NCBI RefSeq assembly: GCF_014697025.1
Contig: NZ_JACJRC010000007.1
Location: forward strand, 148,232 to 212,231
Reading direction: 5' to 3'
Source: Alkalinema sp. FACHB-956
GTDB taxonomy: Bacteria > Cyanobacteriota > Cyanobacteriia > Leptolyngbyales > Leptolyngbyaceae
Length of the DNA: 64,000 nucleotides
Positions 9,084 through 16,852 of the stretch are shown piece after piece. Numbering within the stretch: the stretch's first letter is position 1; each line of letters starts with the position of its first letter. The notes under the pieces are model-generated. The model was not told the DNA's origin. It ran no database searches and worked only from the letters and a program-made list of their open reading frames with translations. The translations under genes were made by a program, and so were the position numbers.

Positions 9084-9613
9084 GGGAGGGGAGAGTGATG
9101 GTTAAAGCTAGCTTCACCATAACGATTTCTATGCAGACCTGTCTAGGGTTGTTGCTGCTGGAGAAGTTCAACGAGGACAGGGGGGATGGTTGGATGTTTT
9201 TGGATGCGATCGTATTTCTGCCTGCGATCGAGGGGCAGGTTGCAGGGTTCACCGTTAGTAGAGATCACGTTGGCAGATATCATGTTGACAGATATCACGT
9301 TGCCAAATATTACAGGATCGCAAAATTTTGAAATACGGTTGACAGAACCTTCGTTTGTCCGTAGGCTTGTTTCTCATAGCTGAGTACAACCGTGTTGAAC
9401 TGCCCGATTGATCAGCTTAAGCTCCCGAAAATTAAGGCGCTACCCAATGTTGCTACGAACAACAAAGGGCAGCTAAACCCCCAAGCTGATTCTGGCAGCT
9501 AGGCGGTCTGACACGGATTGTAACATTCGATCGGGCCACCCTACTTGTCCTGCGCAAAAGGGTGGCTTTAATTTTTGGGGTTTCTTCCCGTTTCTACAAT
9601 CAGGAGAAATCCC
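9084..9613. other. Spacer upstream of caspase-like gene
   Basis: 530 bp. It holds the divergent promoters for the caspase-like lipoprotein and the small gene at 9614. A 15-bp unit (AGATATCACGTTGMC) is repeated about three times at 9262-9304. No frame here looks coding. Confidence 0.5.
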
Positions 9614-9832
9614 ATGTTTATTGGTATGAGCGACCACGATCGCCCGATCGATGATGCCCGCAGACCGTTCCAAATTTACCTCCTCGGCACCCGCGAAGAA
9701 ATTCAATCCACGATCAACCAACTACAAGTGGTGCGGTTTTGCGAACGGATTCGTTGGAGTCCACCCATTCCCGTCCTTGGTTCCGATTGGAAATACATCA
9801 GCATGATGGAACGCGATCGGGCTACGGAGTAA
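9614..9832 (+). CDS. Small conserved cyanobacterial protein
   Basis: 72 residues starting MFIGMSDHDRPIDDARRPFQ. The start is chosen at 9614 because AGGAG lies at 9602-9606 and the family-like part (RPFQIYLLGTREE, QLQVVRFCERIRWSPPIPV, YISMMER) follows. Proteins of this size with a similar FxIYLLGTxEE core recur in cyanobacteria as hypotheticals, from memory. Predicted soluble alpha/beta fold. It is followed 12 bp later by a strong terminator, so it is a single-gene unit. Function unknown. Confidence 0.7.
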   Translation: MFIGMSDHDRPIDDARRPFQIYLLGTREEIQSTINQLQVVRFCERIRWSPPIPVLGSDWKYISMMERDRATE

Positions 9833-9843
9833 ATGCTCTCTTT

Positions 9844-9876
9844 AAAAACCCGGTTTTTCTAAAAAACCGGGTTTTT
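9844..9876 (+). terminator. Perfect 15-bp hairpin terminator
   Basis: Arms AAAAACCCGGTTTTT (9844-9858) and AAAAACCGGGTTTTT (9862-9876) with a 3-nt loop, 12 bp after the preceding stop. The T5 tail on both faces could serve either direction. Confidence 0.88.
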
Positions 9877-10020
9877 GGAACCCGCGCGATCGACGAACAA
9901 ACCCTCACTTGCCATCGATCGATCATCTTGTAAATCAATCGAAATCGTCGTCTCGATCGGGTGTACCATGGAATGCGATCTCAAGACTACAATGAAGGAA
10001 GTTGTTTCTGGAAGACGGCT

Positions 10021-10251
10021 ATGGCTCAAGCTCCGGCAAATCTAAAGTTAGTAGATTCATTGGCTCAGATTATTTTGACCCTGAGTGCTGAGGAGCGACG
10101 GTTGCTTGAGCAGAAAATTCAGGCTCCTCAGATGGACTTAAATCTTTTTTTTGCAGAGTTGGTAGCGCTGCCTGCCGATCCGGAGCAACCTTCCCTTGAG
10201 GAGATTAGCCAAACTGTGCGTGAAGTGCGTCAGGAACTCTGGGCATCATGA
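10021..10251 (+). CDS. Antitoxin-like protein preceding PIN remnant
   Basis: 76 residues from MAQAPANLKL. The sequence LVDSLAQIILTLSAEERRLLEQKI followed by an acidic tail (PSLEEISQTVREVRQ) is typical of small cyanobacterial VapB-like antitoxins. Its stop codon overlaps the next start (ATGA at 10248-10251), the usual translational coupling of toxin-antitoxin pairs. A longer frame from a GTG at 9961 lacks support. With its partner truncated, it may now act alone as a DNA-binding or orphan antitoxin. Confidence 0.6.
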   Translation: MAQAPANLKLVDSLAQIILTLSAEERRLLEQKIQAPQMDLNLFFAELVALPADPEQPSLEEISQTVREVRQELWAS

Positions 10252-10535
10252 AAACAACGCTCGAACGCCCAAAGTTTCAAGCTCAGCTAACGAGGTGTAA
10301 CCAAACGCCTGATCGCTTGTATGCGATTGCCCAACAAATTTCCAGTTGCATTGCAATTAATAATATTAGTATTCCTCAACTACGAGATCAAAATGATACC
10401 AAGATTTTAGCCACTGCGATCGTGGCTGAAGCAGAGGTTTTAATTACAGGTGATTTGGATTTACTGGTTTTGAATCCTTTTGAATCGATTGAAATCATGA
10501 ATCCGATCGATTTTCAAAGGAATTATTGCAGATGA
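10248..10535 (+). pseudogene. PIN-domain toxin lacking its N-terminal third
   Basis: 95 residues. The C-terminal part matches COG1569-type PIN toxins: TTLERPKFQAQLT, then PQLRDQNDTKILATAIVAEA, VLITGDLDLLVL and IEIMNPIDFQRNY, with the Asp residues of the active site. Family members begin with a strand carrying the first catalytic Asp (DTNVL type) some 45-55 residues earlier. Here MK runs straight into TTLERPKF, as if an in-frame deletion joined the first codons to the middle of the gene. Ribonuclease activity is unlikely without that Asp. Confidence 0.65.
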
Positions 10536-10592
10536 CGATCGCCTTTCTTCCCCCTCAATCCAAAATCTAGAATTCCATCTTCTCAATTCTCA

Positions 10593-10874
10593 CTAAACCA
10601 ATTCAACCCGTAATCGCTTTCCAAGCACGATCGCGGCTTGTTCTAAGGTGTTGAGGGTGGCTGAAGTATTTGTTGGATCGAGGAGTCGATCGAGGGCGGC
10701 ACGACTGGTGTTCATTTTTTTGGCCATGTCGGTTTTGGTTAGGTTTTGTTCTTCCATAAGTTGTGTGATTTGGAAGGCGATTACCCGTTTCCATGCAATG
10801 CTTTCGACTTCCACCAGGATTCCTTCTTCTTCTAAAAAGTCATCAAAATTACTACCCATATGTGGATTCATCAT
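10593..10874 (-). CDS. XRE-family antitoxin-like regulator, solitary
   Basis: 93 residues (MMNPHMGSNFDDFLEEEGIL). The helix-turn-helix lies at about 40-75 (QITQLMEEQNLTKTDMAKKM, then SRAALDRLLDP). This HigA-like family normally follows a RelE/HigB toxin gene, yet the 63 bp upstream cannot encode one and the STAND gene begins there. A GGAG ribosome site precedes the start. It may regulate its own promoter or counter a toxin encoded elsewhere. It reads in the same direction as the STAND genes, directly downstream. Confidence 0.78.
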   Translation of the reverse strand: MMNPHMGSNFDDFLEEEGILVEVESIAWKRVIAFQITQLMEEQNLTKTDMAKKMNTSRAALDRLLDPTNTSATLNTLEQAAIVLGKRLRVELV

Positions 10875-10937
10875 TTGTGTTTCTCCAAATTAGATCGATG
10901 AACTACCTATTGGTCTCTGCAATCCCATCGCCCAATG

Positions 10938-13313
10938 CTAGAACCCCATCCTTTTGCCTTCTGCCTCGATTTTTTCTAGGTCTTTGATTGCGCCGAGTTG
11001 GCTGTACAGTTGGTGGGCTGTGGTGTAGTGCTGGTGGGCGAGTTTGGGGTTGTTTTTAGCGTGGTAGAGTTGCGCGAGATCCCAGTGGGTTTCGGCAATG
11101 CTATCGGTCATGCCAAGCTGTTGCATTTGCGCGAGGGCATCCTTGAGGAGCACTTCGGCTTGGTCGAGGTTGCCGCGTCCTAATTCATTTTCACCCAAGC
11201 AGCCGATCGAAACTGCCATGCCCGATCGGTCACCCAATTCTTCGCGCAGTTGTAAGGATTGTCGAAAGAGCCGTTCCGCCGCGTCCCAGTTGCCGCGATT
11301 GCGTTCGATATCGCCCAGTTGCCCCCAACTGGTTGCCATGCCCGATCGGTCACCCAATTCTTCGCACATTTGTTGGTATTGTCGATAGAGCCGTTCCGCC
11401 GCGTCCCAGTTGCCGCGATTGCGTTCGATATCGCCTAGGACGCCCCAACTGCTTGCCATGCCTGATCGGTCACCCAATTCTTCGCGCAGTTGTAAGGATT
11501 GTCGAAAGAGCCGTTCCGCCGCGTCCCAGTTGCCGCGATTGCGTTCGATATCGCCCAGTAGTCCCCAACTGGTTGCCATGCCCGATCGGTCACCCAATTC
11601 TTCGCACATTTGTTGGTATTGTCGATAGAGCCGTTCCGCCGCGTCCCAGTTACCGCGAACGTTTTCGATGTAGCCTAGTGATGCCCAACTGGTTGCCATG
11701 CCCGATCGGTCACCCAATTCTTCCTCAATTTGTAGGCATTGTCGATAGAGCCGTTCCGCCGCGTCCCAGTTGCCGCGCTTGCATTCGATATCGCCCAGGA
11801 CACCCCAACTGGTTGCCATGCCCGATCGGTCACCCAATTCTTCGCACATTTGTTGGTATTGTCGAAAGAGCCGTTCCGCCGCGTCCCAGTTACCGCGATT
11901 GCGTTCGATAATCCCTAATAATCCTAAACAGCGGGCTTTGTTTTTACTTTTGAGATATGGCAGGATTTCTTCCAGTAAACTTTGTAACAGAGACCAGTGT
12001 CCCCATAAACTCAAATACTTTTCAAGCTCCCAACTCAGTAATGACCATGCCTCCTGATAGTTTCCAAGTTGAAATGCAAAATGCTGAGCTTCTAGCAAAG
12101 TAGATAAATCTTTTAGCGTCTTTGGAGATTTTACAGTTCCCCCTGTTCGATAAAAAGAATATACATTAGAAAGTAGTTCAGGCAGTTTATTTTCATCACT
12201 ACAGCGAACGGTTTCAGACACTACGTTATGTAGCGTATAAAATTTTTTATCACTATCTATTTCTGATCTAACTTCTACTAAACAGCATTGGTTTAGTGAA
12301 TCTAAAATGTTCTGAGTTTTTGCAATTTCCTGCGGCGTAAACTGAATACTGCGTTTCCACCATTTCAATCCTAAAAAACGAATGTCCTGTCTCAATCCAC
12401 GATTGTATAAACGCAAGAACGTCAATCCTCGGACATCAATTCCCATCCTCAGCACACACATTTTTCGTAACAGAGCGCGAGCCTCTCGGGTCTGTCGAGA
12501 TAACTGACGATTGACAATCACACTCCCCTGCTGAACAACGAGTTCCGGATTCCCACGTAAATATCCAGGAGGCTCTGTAGTTGCAAGATTTCCTAAAAAC
12601 GTCAAAATCTGAACATGTCCGCCTACCCGTTCAGCCACCCATTGCAAATCTTCCGCTGAATCCTGTAATCCTTGTTGGCGCAGTAATTGCATTCCATCCG
12701 AAATAGCAATACCCCCTACTTGCTGACTTCTCACCATTGCTGGATTAAATTGGCCACTTTGATCAGCCAAATCGATCGGCAACTCCCGACTCGTCACAAT
12801 CACCTGTGATTGATGCACGCGATCGACCAACGCCCACAACAACTCACCCCACCCCGCCGACACCGCCTTCCCCGCCGTCAGCACATCCTCCAAATTATCC
12901 AACACCACCAAACACCGCGATCGTTGCAGCCCCCCAATCACCTCCCCAACCATCTGCTCCGTCCGCAGCCCCTCCGAGAGCGATCGATCCAACCCCCGCA
13001 GCAACTCCGCCACCACCCCATCAAAACTCATCCCCTCCTGCACCCGCACATAGATCACCCGCTCAAACGGACAATCCCCCCGCAACCGCTGGTGCCGCGC
13101 CTCAACCCCACAAGCCTCCAACAGCTTCACCGCCAAACTCGTCTTCCCAATGCCCCCCTGCCCCACCAGCACCAGCACCTTCCGCCGCCGCACCAGCAAC
13201 TCATCCCGCAACTCCACCAGCAACGCATCCCGCCCCACCCACAGCGGCACCTCCCGGATCTGCTCCGCCCCAAACAACCGCCCCCCAAACAACTCTCCTG
13301 ACGCAACGGGCAA
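10938..13313 (-). CDS. STAND (NB-ARC) ATPase with C-terminal TPR array
   Basis: 791 residues. Entry motif LWVGRDALLVELRDEL, P-loop GQGGIGKTS (51-59), Walker B CLVVLDNLED (134-143), sensor VIVTSRE and an MHD-like YTLHNVVSE define an NB-ARC switch. A linker leads to six near-identical 40-residue TPR units (GNWDAAERLxRQ, EELGDRSGMATSW), then two diverged ones. STAND proteins sense a ligand through the repeats and oligomerise on ATP binding; several act in phage defence. No effector domain is fused here; the partner gene 11 bp upstream may supply or recruit it. Codon composition changes sharply near 12.78 kb: the P-loop part is GC-rich, the 11.93-12.65 kb part AT-rich. Confidence 0.88.
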   Translation of the reverse strand: MPVASGELFGGRLFGAEQIREVPLWVGRDALLVELRDELLVRRRKVLVLVGQGGIGKTSLAVKLLEACGVEARHQRLRGDCPFERVIYVRVQEGMSFDGVVAELLRGLDRSLSEGLRTEQMVGEVIGGLQRSRCLVVLDNLEDVLTAGKAVSAGWGELLWALVDRVHQSQVIVTSRELPIDLADQSGQFNPAMVRSQQVGGIAISDGMQLLRQQGLQDSAEDLQWVAERVGGHVQILTFLGNLATTEPPGYLRGNPELVVQQGSVIVNRQLSRQTREARALLRKMCVLRMGIDVRGLTFLRLYNRGLRQDIRFLGLKWWKRSIQFTPQEIAKTQNILDSLNQCCLVEVRSEIDSDKKFYTLHNVVSETVRCSDENKLPELLSNVYSFYRTGGTVKSPKTLKDLSTLLEAQHFAFQLGNYQEAWSLLSWELEKYLSLWGHWSLLQSLLEEILPYLKSKNKARCLGLLGIIERNRGNWDAAERLFRQYQQMCEELGDRSGMATSWGVLGDIECKRGNWDAAERLYRQCLQIEEELGDRSGMATSWASLGYIENVRGNWDAAERLYRQYQQMCEELGDRSGMATSWGLLGDIERNRGNWDAAERLFRQSLQLREELGDRSGMASSWGVLGDIERNRGNWDAAERLYRQYQQMCEELGDRSGMATSWGQLGDIERNRGNWDAAERLFRQSLQLREELGDRSGMAVSIGCLGENELGRGNLDQAEVLLKDALAQMQQLGMTDSIAETHWDLAQLYHAKNNPKLAHQHYTTAHQLYSQLGAIKDLEKIEAEGKRMGF
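11200..11919. repeat. Six 120-bp tandem repeats encoding TPR units
   Basis: The marker GCGTCCCAGT occurs at 11281, 11401, 11521, 11641, 11761 and 11881, and GATCGGTCACCCAATTC at the matching offset, so the period is exactly 120 bp. Copies at 11221-11400 and 11461-11640 differ by only about four bases over 180 bp, which gives a 240-bp higher-order unit. Confidence 0.95.
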
Positions 13314-13324
13314 CGCACCAGGAG

Positions 13325-13816
13325 CTACAACTTTTTTGCACCCTTCAACAACCGCGTAAACGTTGGGAAATACTTACGACAGAAATTCTCCGTATCCAAC
13401 TGCGCCTCATAGGACAGCCCAATAAACGGCGGAAAAATCGACAACGTCCCCTTCAACTTCGCATCCGCTGTCACCCCAGGCTCATTCAGCTTCGCCTCAA
13501 TCCGCCGCAACAACCCCAGCATCTCCTCGTCCAAATCCGGCTGACCTTGAAGCTGCTTCACTTCCTGCGCAATCACCTCGATCGTCGCCTGAGCCTCCGC
13601 CTCCCCAAAAATCAACCCAGCGCTTTCCTGCTGAAGCAGCGTAAATAGTTCCTGCTCAAACTGACGGATTTTGGGCTTGAGATCAGTTTCAATCTCCTGC
13701 TCATACTTGGTCTTGGCAACCGTGCTCTGAGCCATAATAGCCCCTTCCTCAGCAGCCCCAAGCTGTGCATAAAGTAACTTGAGATTTTTCTCGATTTGCT
13801 GGATACGATCGGCCAT
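13325..13816 (-). CDS. Small helical partner of the STAND ATPase
   Basis: 163 residues from MADRIQQIEKNLKLLYAQL (an upstream in-frame start at 13873 is less likely). Helical, charged N-terminus, then LNEPGVTADAKLKGTLSIF and PPFIGLSYEAQLDTENFCRK near the end. Similar segments precede NB-ARC, caspase or pentapeptide parts in cyanobacterial STAND proteins, as I recall, where they behave like an effector-associated adaptor domain. Here it is a separate gene ending 11 bp before the ATPase start, so both are co-translated. Likely an adaptor or effector of the ATPase; no catalytic motif is visible. Confidence 0.65.
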   Translation of the reverse strand: MADRIQQIEKNLKLLYAQLGAAEEGAIMAQSTVAKTKYEQEIETDLKPKIRQFEQELFTLLQQESAGLIFGEAEAQATIEVIAQEVKQLQGQPDLDEEMLGLLRRIEAKLNEPGVTADAKLKGTLSIFPPFIGLSYEAQLDTENFCRKYFPTFTRLLKGAKKL

Positions 13817-13909
13817 AATCAACTTCAAGCAACTAGATACCACTACCCCTAGTTTACCCATCCGCAACAGCAAATTCCGGCAATCTCCCCACCCACCGAC
13901 TCTCCCCCC

Positions 13910-14773
13910 CTAAAAAACCGTCATAATCACTACCCCACTCACCATAATCGCCGCCCCCAAAAGCCGCTCCCTCAACCCATCCTCCTTAAACAAAAAATGA
14001 CCCAAAATCACACTAATTAATGCACTCATCCGCTTCACCGCAATCACCTGCGTCACCGCTGTCATCCCCACCGCCAACATTTGACACCCCACCGCGATCG
14101 CAAACATAAGGCCAATGCTAGCCAGCTTCGGTAACTGCGGTGTAATTTTCGAGATGGGTGTCCGGGAACGCAACAGCGCGATCGGCAACATCCCCAACGC
14201 AATAAACGAAAACAGCGAAACACACCAGAAAAATGGCGAAGAACTCATCACCCCCACTTTGTCAAACGCTGCCGTAATACTCCACAGCGCCGCCACCACC
14301 AGCATCAGCCGACTGCCTGGATTGGTAAACAGCGCCTGCAACGGTGCAAAATAGCCCTTGTGCTTTTCCCGCAGGTTCAGCACATAGGAACCAATGACAA
14401 TGCAGAAAACGCCGATCGCATCCGCCCCGTTGGGAAACTCATGGGCAATGAGCGGCGAAGTCACCAACAAAAACAATGGCGTCAACGTCACCAACGGCAC
14501 CGTCAGCGACAAATCCGCCAACTTAATCGCCTTGATGTACAGCAAAAACGAAACCACATTGATACTGCCCCCGATCGCCAAGGCCCGCCAATAGTCCGGC
14601 TGAATCTCAGGAATCCCCACAATTCCCAGCACCGGTAACAAAAACACCACCGCAAAGGCTTGGCTCAGAAAGGCAACCACATATTCATCCACCAGCTTGA
14701 GGCTATGTTTGCTGATCACATCCTTCAAAGACTCAAAGAAAGCCGTTAAAATTGCAAATGCCAACCAAATCAT
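13910..14773 (-). CDS. EamA/DMT-family transporter
   Basis: 287 residues from MIWLAFAILTAFFESLKD; an in-frame start at 14830 would overlap miaE further. About ten membrane helices in two EamA halves (residues 1-130 and 150-287), with the typical FVSKHSL-like first helix end (DVISKHSLKLVDEY) and C-terminal ALISVILGHFLFKEDG. DMT carriers export or import metabolites; the substrate cannot be inferred. Its 5' end meets the divergent miaE gene with essentially no intergenic space. Confidence 0.85.
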   Translation of the reverse strand: MIWLAFAILTAFFESLKDVISKHSLKLVDEYVVAFLSQAFAVVFLLPVLGIVGIPEIQPDYWRALAIGGSINVVSFLLYIKAIKLADLSLTVPLVTLTPLFLLVTSPLIAHEFPNGADAIGVFCIVIGSYVLNLREKHKGYFAPLQALFTNPGSRLMLVVAALWSITAAFDKVGVMSSSPFFWCVSLFSFIALGMLPIALLRSRTPISKITPQLPKLASIGLMFAIAVGCQMLAVGMTAVTQVIAVKRMSALISVILGHFLFKEDGLRERLLGAAIMVSGVVIMTVF

Positions 14774-15384
14774 TCGAGTCTCCCGTGATTTCTGAGACGC
14801 TGCCAAGAATTCGCTTTTTAACCACACCAACGTCCGATGCGTGGGTGGAGCAAGCCCTAGCCCATCTGGATACGATCTTGCTAGACCACTCCCACTGCGA
14901 ACGCAAAGCCGCTAGTGTAGCGCTAAATCTCATGTTTCGCTATCCCTCCAGCGTCAAATTGGTCAAGAGCCTGACCGCGATCGCCCAGGAGGAGTTGCAG
15001 CATTTCGAGCAGGTCAACGCCATCCTAGAGCAACGCGCCATTGCCCTGGCACCCCTTGCCCCGCCCCCCTACGGAGCCACCCTCAACAAGGCTGTACGGC
15101 GGGATGAGCCCGATCGCATGCTGGATTTGCTGCTGGTGTCTGGCTTAATTGAGGCGCGCAGTCACGAGCGTTTGGGCCTGTTGGCCACCCATTGTCCCGA
15201 TCGGGAACTGGCAGAATTCTACGGCAGCTTGATGGCATCGGAGGCACGGCACTATGGCGCGTACTGGCTGTTGGCGGATACCTACTTCGATCGGGCGATC
15301 GTCATGCAACGCTTAGAGGAACTGGCCGAGGTGGAGAGCAATATTTTAGCGACTTTACACCCAGAACCCCGAATCCATTCATGA
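14752..15384 (+). CDS. miaE: tRNA-(ms2io6A37) hydroxylase MiaE
   Basis: Di-iron monooxygenase that hydroxylates the isopentenyl group of ms2i6A37 in tRNA. Ferritin-like helices carry the iron ligands: LDHSHCERKAA, AQEELQHFEQV, LIEARSHERL and ASEARHYGAY. The ATG at 14752 lies inside the divergent EamA gene; a GTG at 14785 (ISETLPRIRFL) matches where the family usually begins and may be the true start. The stop overlaps the start of the next gene (ATGA at 15381-15384), so the two are translationally coupled. Confidence 0.9.
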   Translation: MQMPTKSFESPVISETLPRIRFLTTPTSDAWVEQALAHLDTILLDHSHCERKAASVALNLMFRYPSSVKLVKSLTAIAQEELQHFEQVNAILEQRAIALAPLAPPPYGATLNKAVRRDEPDRMLDLLLVSGLIEARSHERLGLLATHCPDRELAEFYGSLMASEARHYGAYWLLADTYFDRAIVMQRLEELAEVESNILATLHPEPRIHS

Positions 15385-15917
15385 CGCCAACCGATCCCAC
15401 CCCAGAATCCATCCCCACTCCCATGCCTTTGCACTACCGCGACTGTATCCTACGCCCCTGGCAGCCCCACGATCGCGCAGCCGCTGCAACGGTCATTGAG
15501 ACGGTCTTGGCGGAATATGGCTTGGGCTGGGAGCCGCAGGGGGCCGATCGGGATGTCCTGCAAGTGGAGGATTGTTACCTGAAGCGGGGTGGAGAATTCT
15601 GGGTGATTGAGCAGGCGGGCACGGTGGTGGGTACGGGGGCCTATTATCCGATCGATCGGGGCAACCAAGCCGTCGAACTGCGCAAAATGTATCTGCTATC
15701 CACGGTGCGCGGCCAAGGCTTAGGCAAGTTTTTGCTGCAACAGTTGGAAGCAGCCATTCAGGCTAAGGGGTTTCAGGAAATCTGGATCGAAACCGCCAGT
15801 GTGTTACAGGAAGCCGTCAAGCTCTATGAGACCCATGGCTATTTGCCCAGCACTGGGGTAGAAACAGCCCGGTGCGATCGGGTCTACGTCAAACCCTTGG
15901 TAACCACCCATTATTGA
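15381..15917 (+). CDS. GNAT-family N-acetyltransferase
   Basis: 178 residues (MTPTDPTPESIPTPMPLHYR). The acetyl-CoA motif is YLLSTVRGQGLGKFLLQQLE, preceded by strand GTGAYYPI and followed by the EIWIETA strand and YETHGY. Resembles PhnO/ElaA-type small acetyltransferases acting on free amines or amino acids. Overlaps miaE by 4 bp. A second start at MPLHYRDC (15423) is possible. Confidence 0.85.
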   Translation: MTPTDPTPESIPTPMPLHYRDCILRPWQPHDRAAAATVIETVLAEYGLGWEPQGADRDVLQVEDCYLKRGGEFWVIEQAGTVVGTGAYYPIDRGNQAVELRKMYLLSTVRGQGLGKFLLQQLEAAIQAKGFQEIWIETASVLQEAVKLYETHGYLPSTGVETARCDRVYVKPLVTTHY

Positions 15918-16062
15918 CACTAAATTGATTGATCAATGCCATGGATTTGCCACCCCACTACAGCCCCCAAAGCTAGAAACCAGGGGGGACGTTGCAACTT
16001 TTAGGAGCGGGTGATTAGAATCTGACAGACAACACCACTGCTCTGAAGCACAAGACCGATCG

Positions 16063-16809
16063 ATGATTCAAGCTCCCTCCCAAACGGCATTAATTGTTGG
16101 CGCAAGTGGCGGCATTGGCCTGGGCTTTGTCCGGCATTTGTTAGCCCACGATCGCTGCGATCGCCTCTATGCCACCTACCGCGATCCCGATTCTGAACTG
16201 TTAACCATTCAAGATCCCCGTTTGATCTGTTTATCCCTAGATTTGACGAACGAAGCCGAAATCGCCACCACAATGCAAAGGATTCAACAGGAAACGGCCT
16301 GTTTGCATCTGGTGATTAACTGCGTGGGCTGGCTCCATCAAGGGAGTTTACAGCCGGAGAAAAGTTTGCAGCAATTGAATGCGGAGCAACTGGTGCAATA
16401 TTTTCAGGTGAATAGTATTGGTGCGGTCTTGCTGGCTAAGCATTTGCAACCGTTGCTCAAACACGATCGCCGCAGTGTGTTCGCCACCATTTCCGCCAAG
16501 GTGGGCAGTATTGGGGATAATTTTCTGGGTGGGTGGTATGGCTATCGCGCGTCCAAGGCAGCGTTGAATATGTTGATGCGGACAACGGCGATCGAATATA
16601 AACGACGGGTGCCTCGCGCGATCGTGACGGTTTTGCATCCTGGCACCACAGATACGGAATTGTCGAAACCATTTCAGCGCAATGTGCCAGCGGATAAACT
16701 ATTTCCAGTCGATCGAACAGTTCAGCAATTGCTGGCGGTCATCGATGAGTTAAAGGAACAGGACAGCGGCGAATTTTTCTCCTGGGACGGAAGCCGACTG
16801 CCCTGGTAA
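16063..16809 (+). CDS. SDR-family oxidoreductase (C-factor-like)
   Basis: 248 residues. Rossmann motif IVGASGGIGLGF (12-22), NAD(P)-binding Asp60, INCVGWLH, catalytic Ser144, Tyr161 and Lys165 (YGYRASKAAL). The C-terminus SWDGSRLPW is typical of the CsgA/C-factor-like branch of short-chain dehydrogenases. Substrate unknown. It ends 42 bp from a convergent Coq4-like gene, the gap being filled by an 11-bp tandem repeat. Confidence 0.88.
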   Translation: MIQAPSQTALIVGASGGIGLGFVRHLLAHDRCDRLYATYRDPDSELLTIQDPRLICLSLDLTNEAEIATTMQRIQQETACLHLVINCVGWLHQGSLQPEKSLQQLNAEQLVQYFQVNSIGAVLLAKHLQPLLKHDRRSVFATISAKVGSIGDNFLGGWYGYRASKAALNMLMRTTAIEYKRRVPRAIVTVLHPGTTDTELSKPFQRNVPADKLFPVDRTVQQLLAVIDELKEQDSGEFFSWDGSRLPW

Positions 16810-16819
16810 GTGTCACAGT

Positions 16820-16852
16820 GCTTAAATATTGCTTGAATATTGCTTGAATATT
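16820..16852. repeat. 11-bp tandem repeat, 3 copies, between convergent genes
   Basis: GCTTRAATATT at 16820, 16831 and 16842. The array runs up to the stop codon of the Coq4-like gene at 16852-16854. Confidence 0.85.

Noticed and set aside
11333..11911. Plus-strand repetitive frame (CPIGHPILR units)
   Set aside because: Antisense image of the 120-bp TPR array; the minus-strand TPR coding is clear.
12806..13648. Long plus-strand Pro/Thr/Ala-rich open frame
   Set aside because: It is antisense to the NB-ARC domain and its partner gene; the composition simply mirrors their G-rich coding strand.
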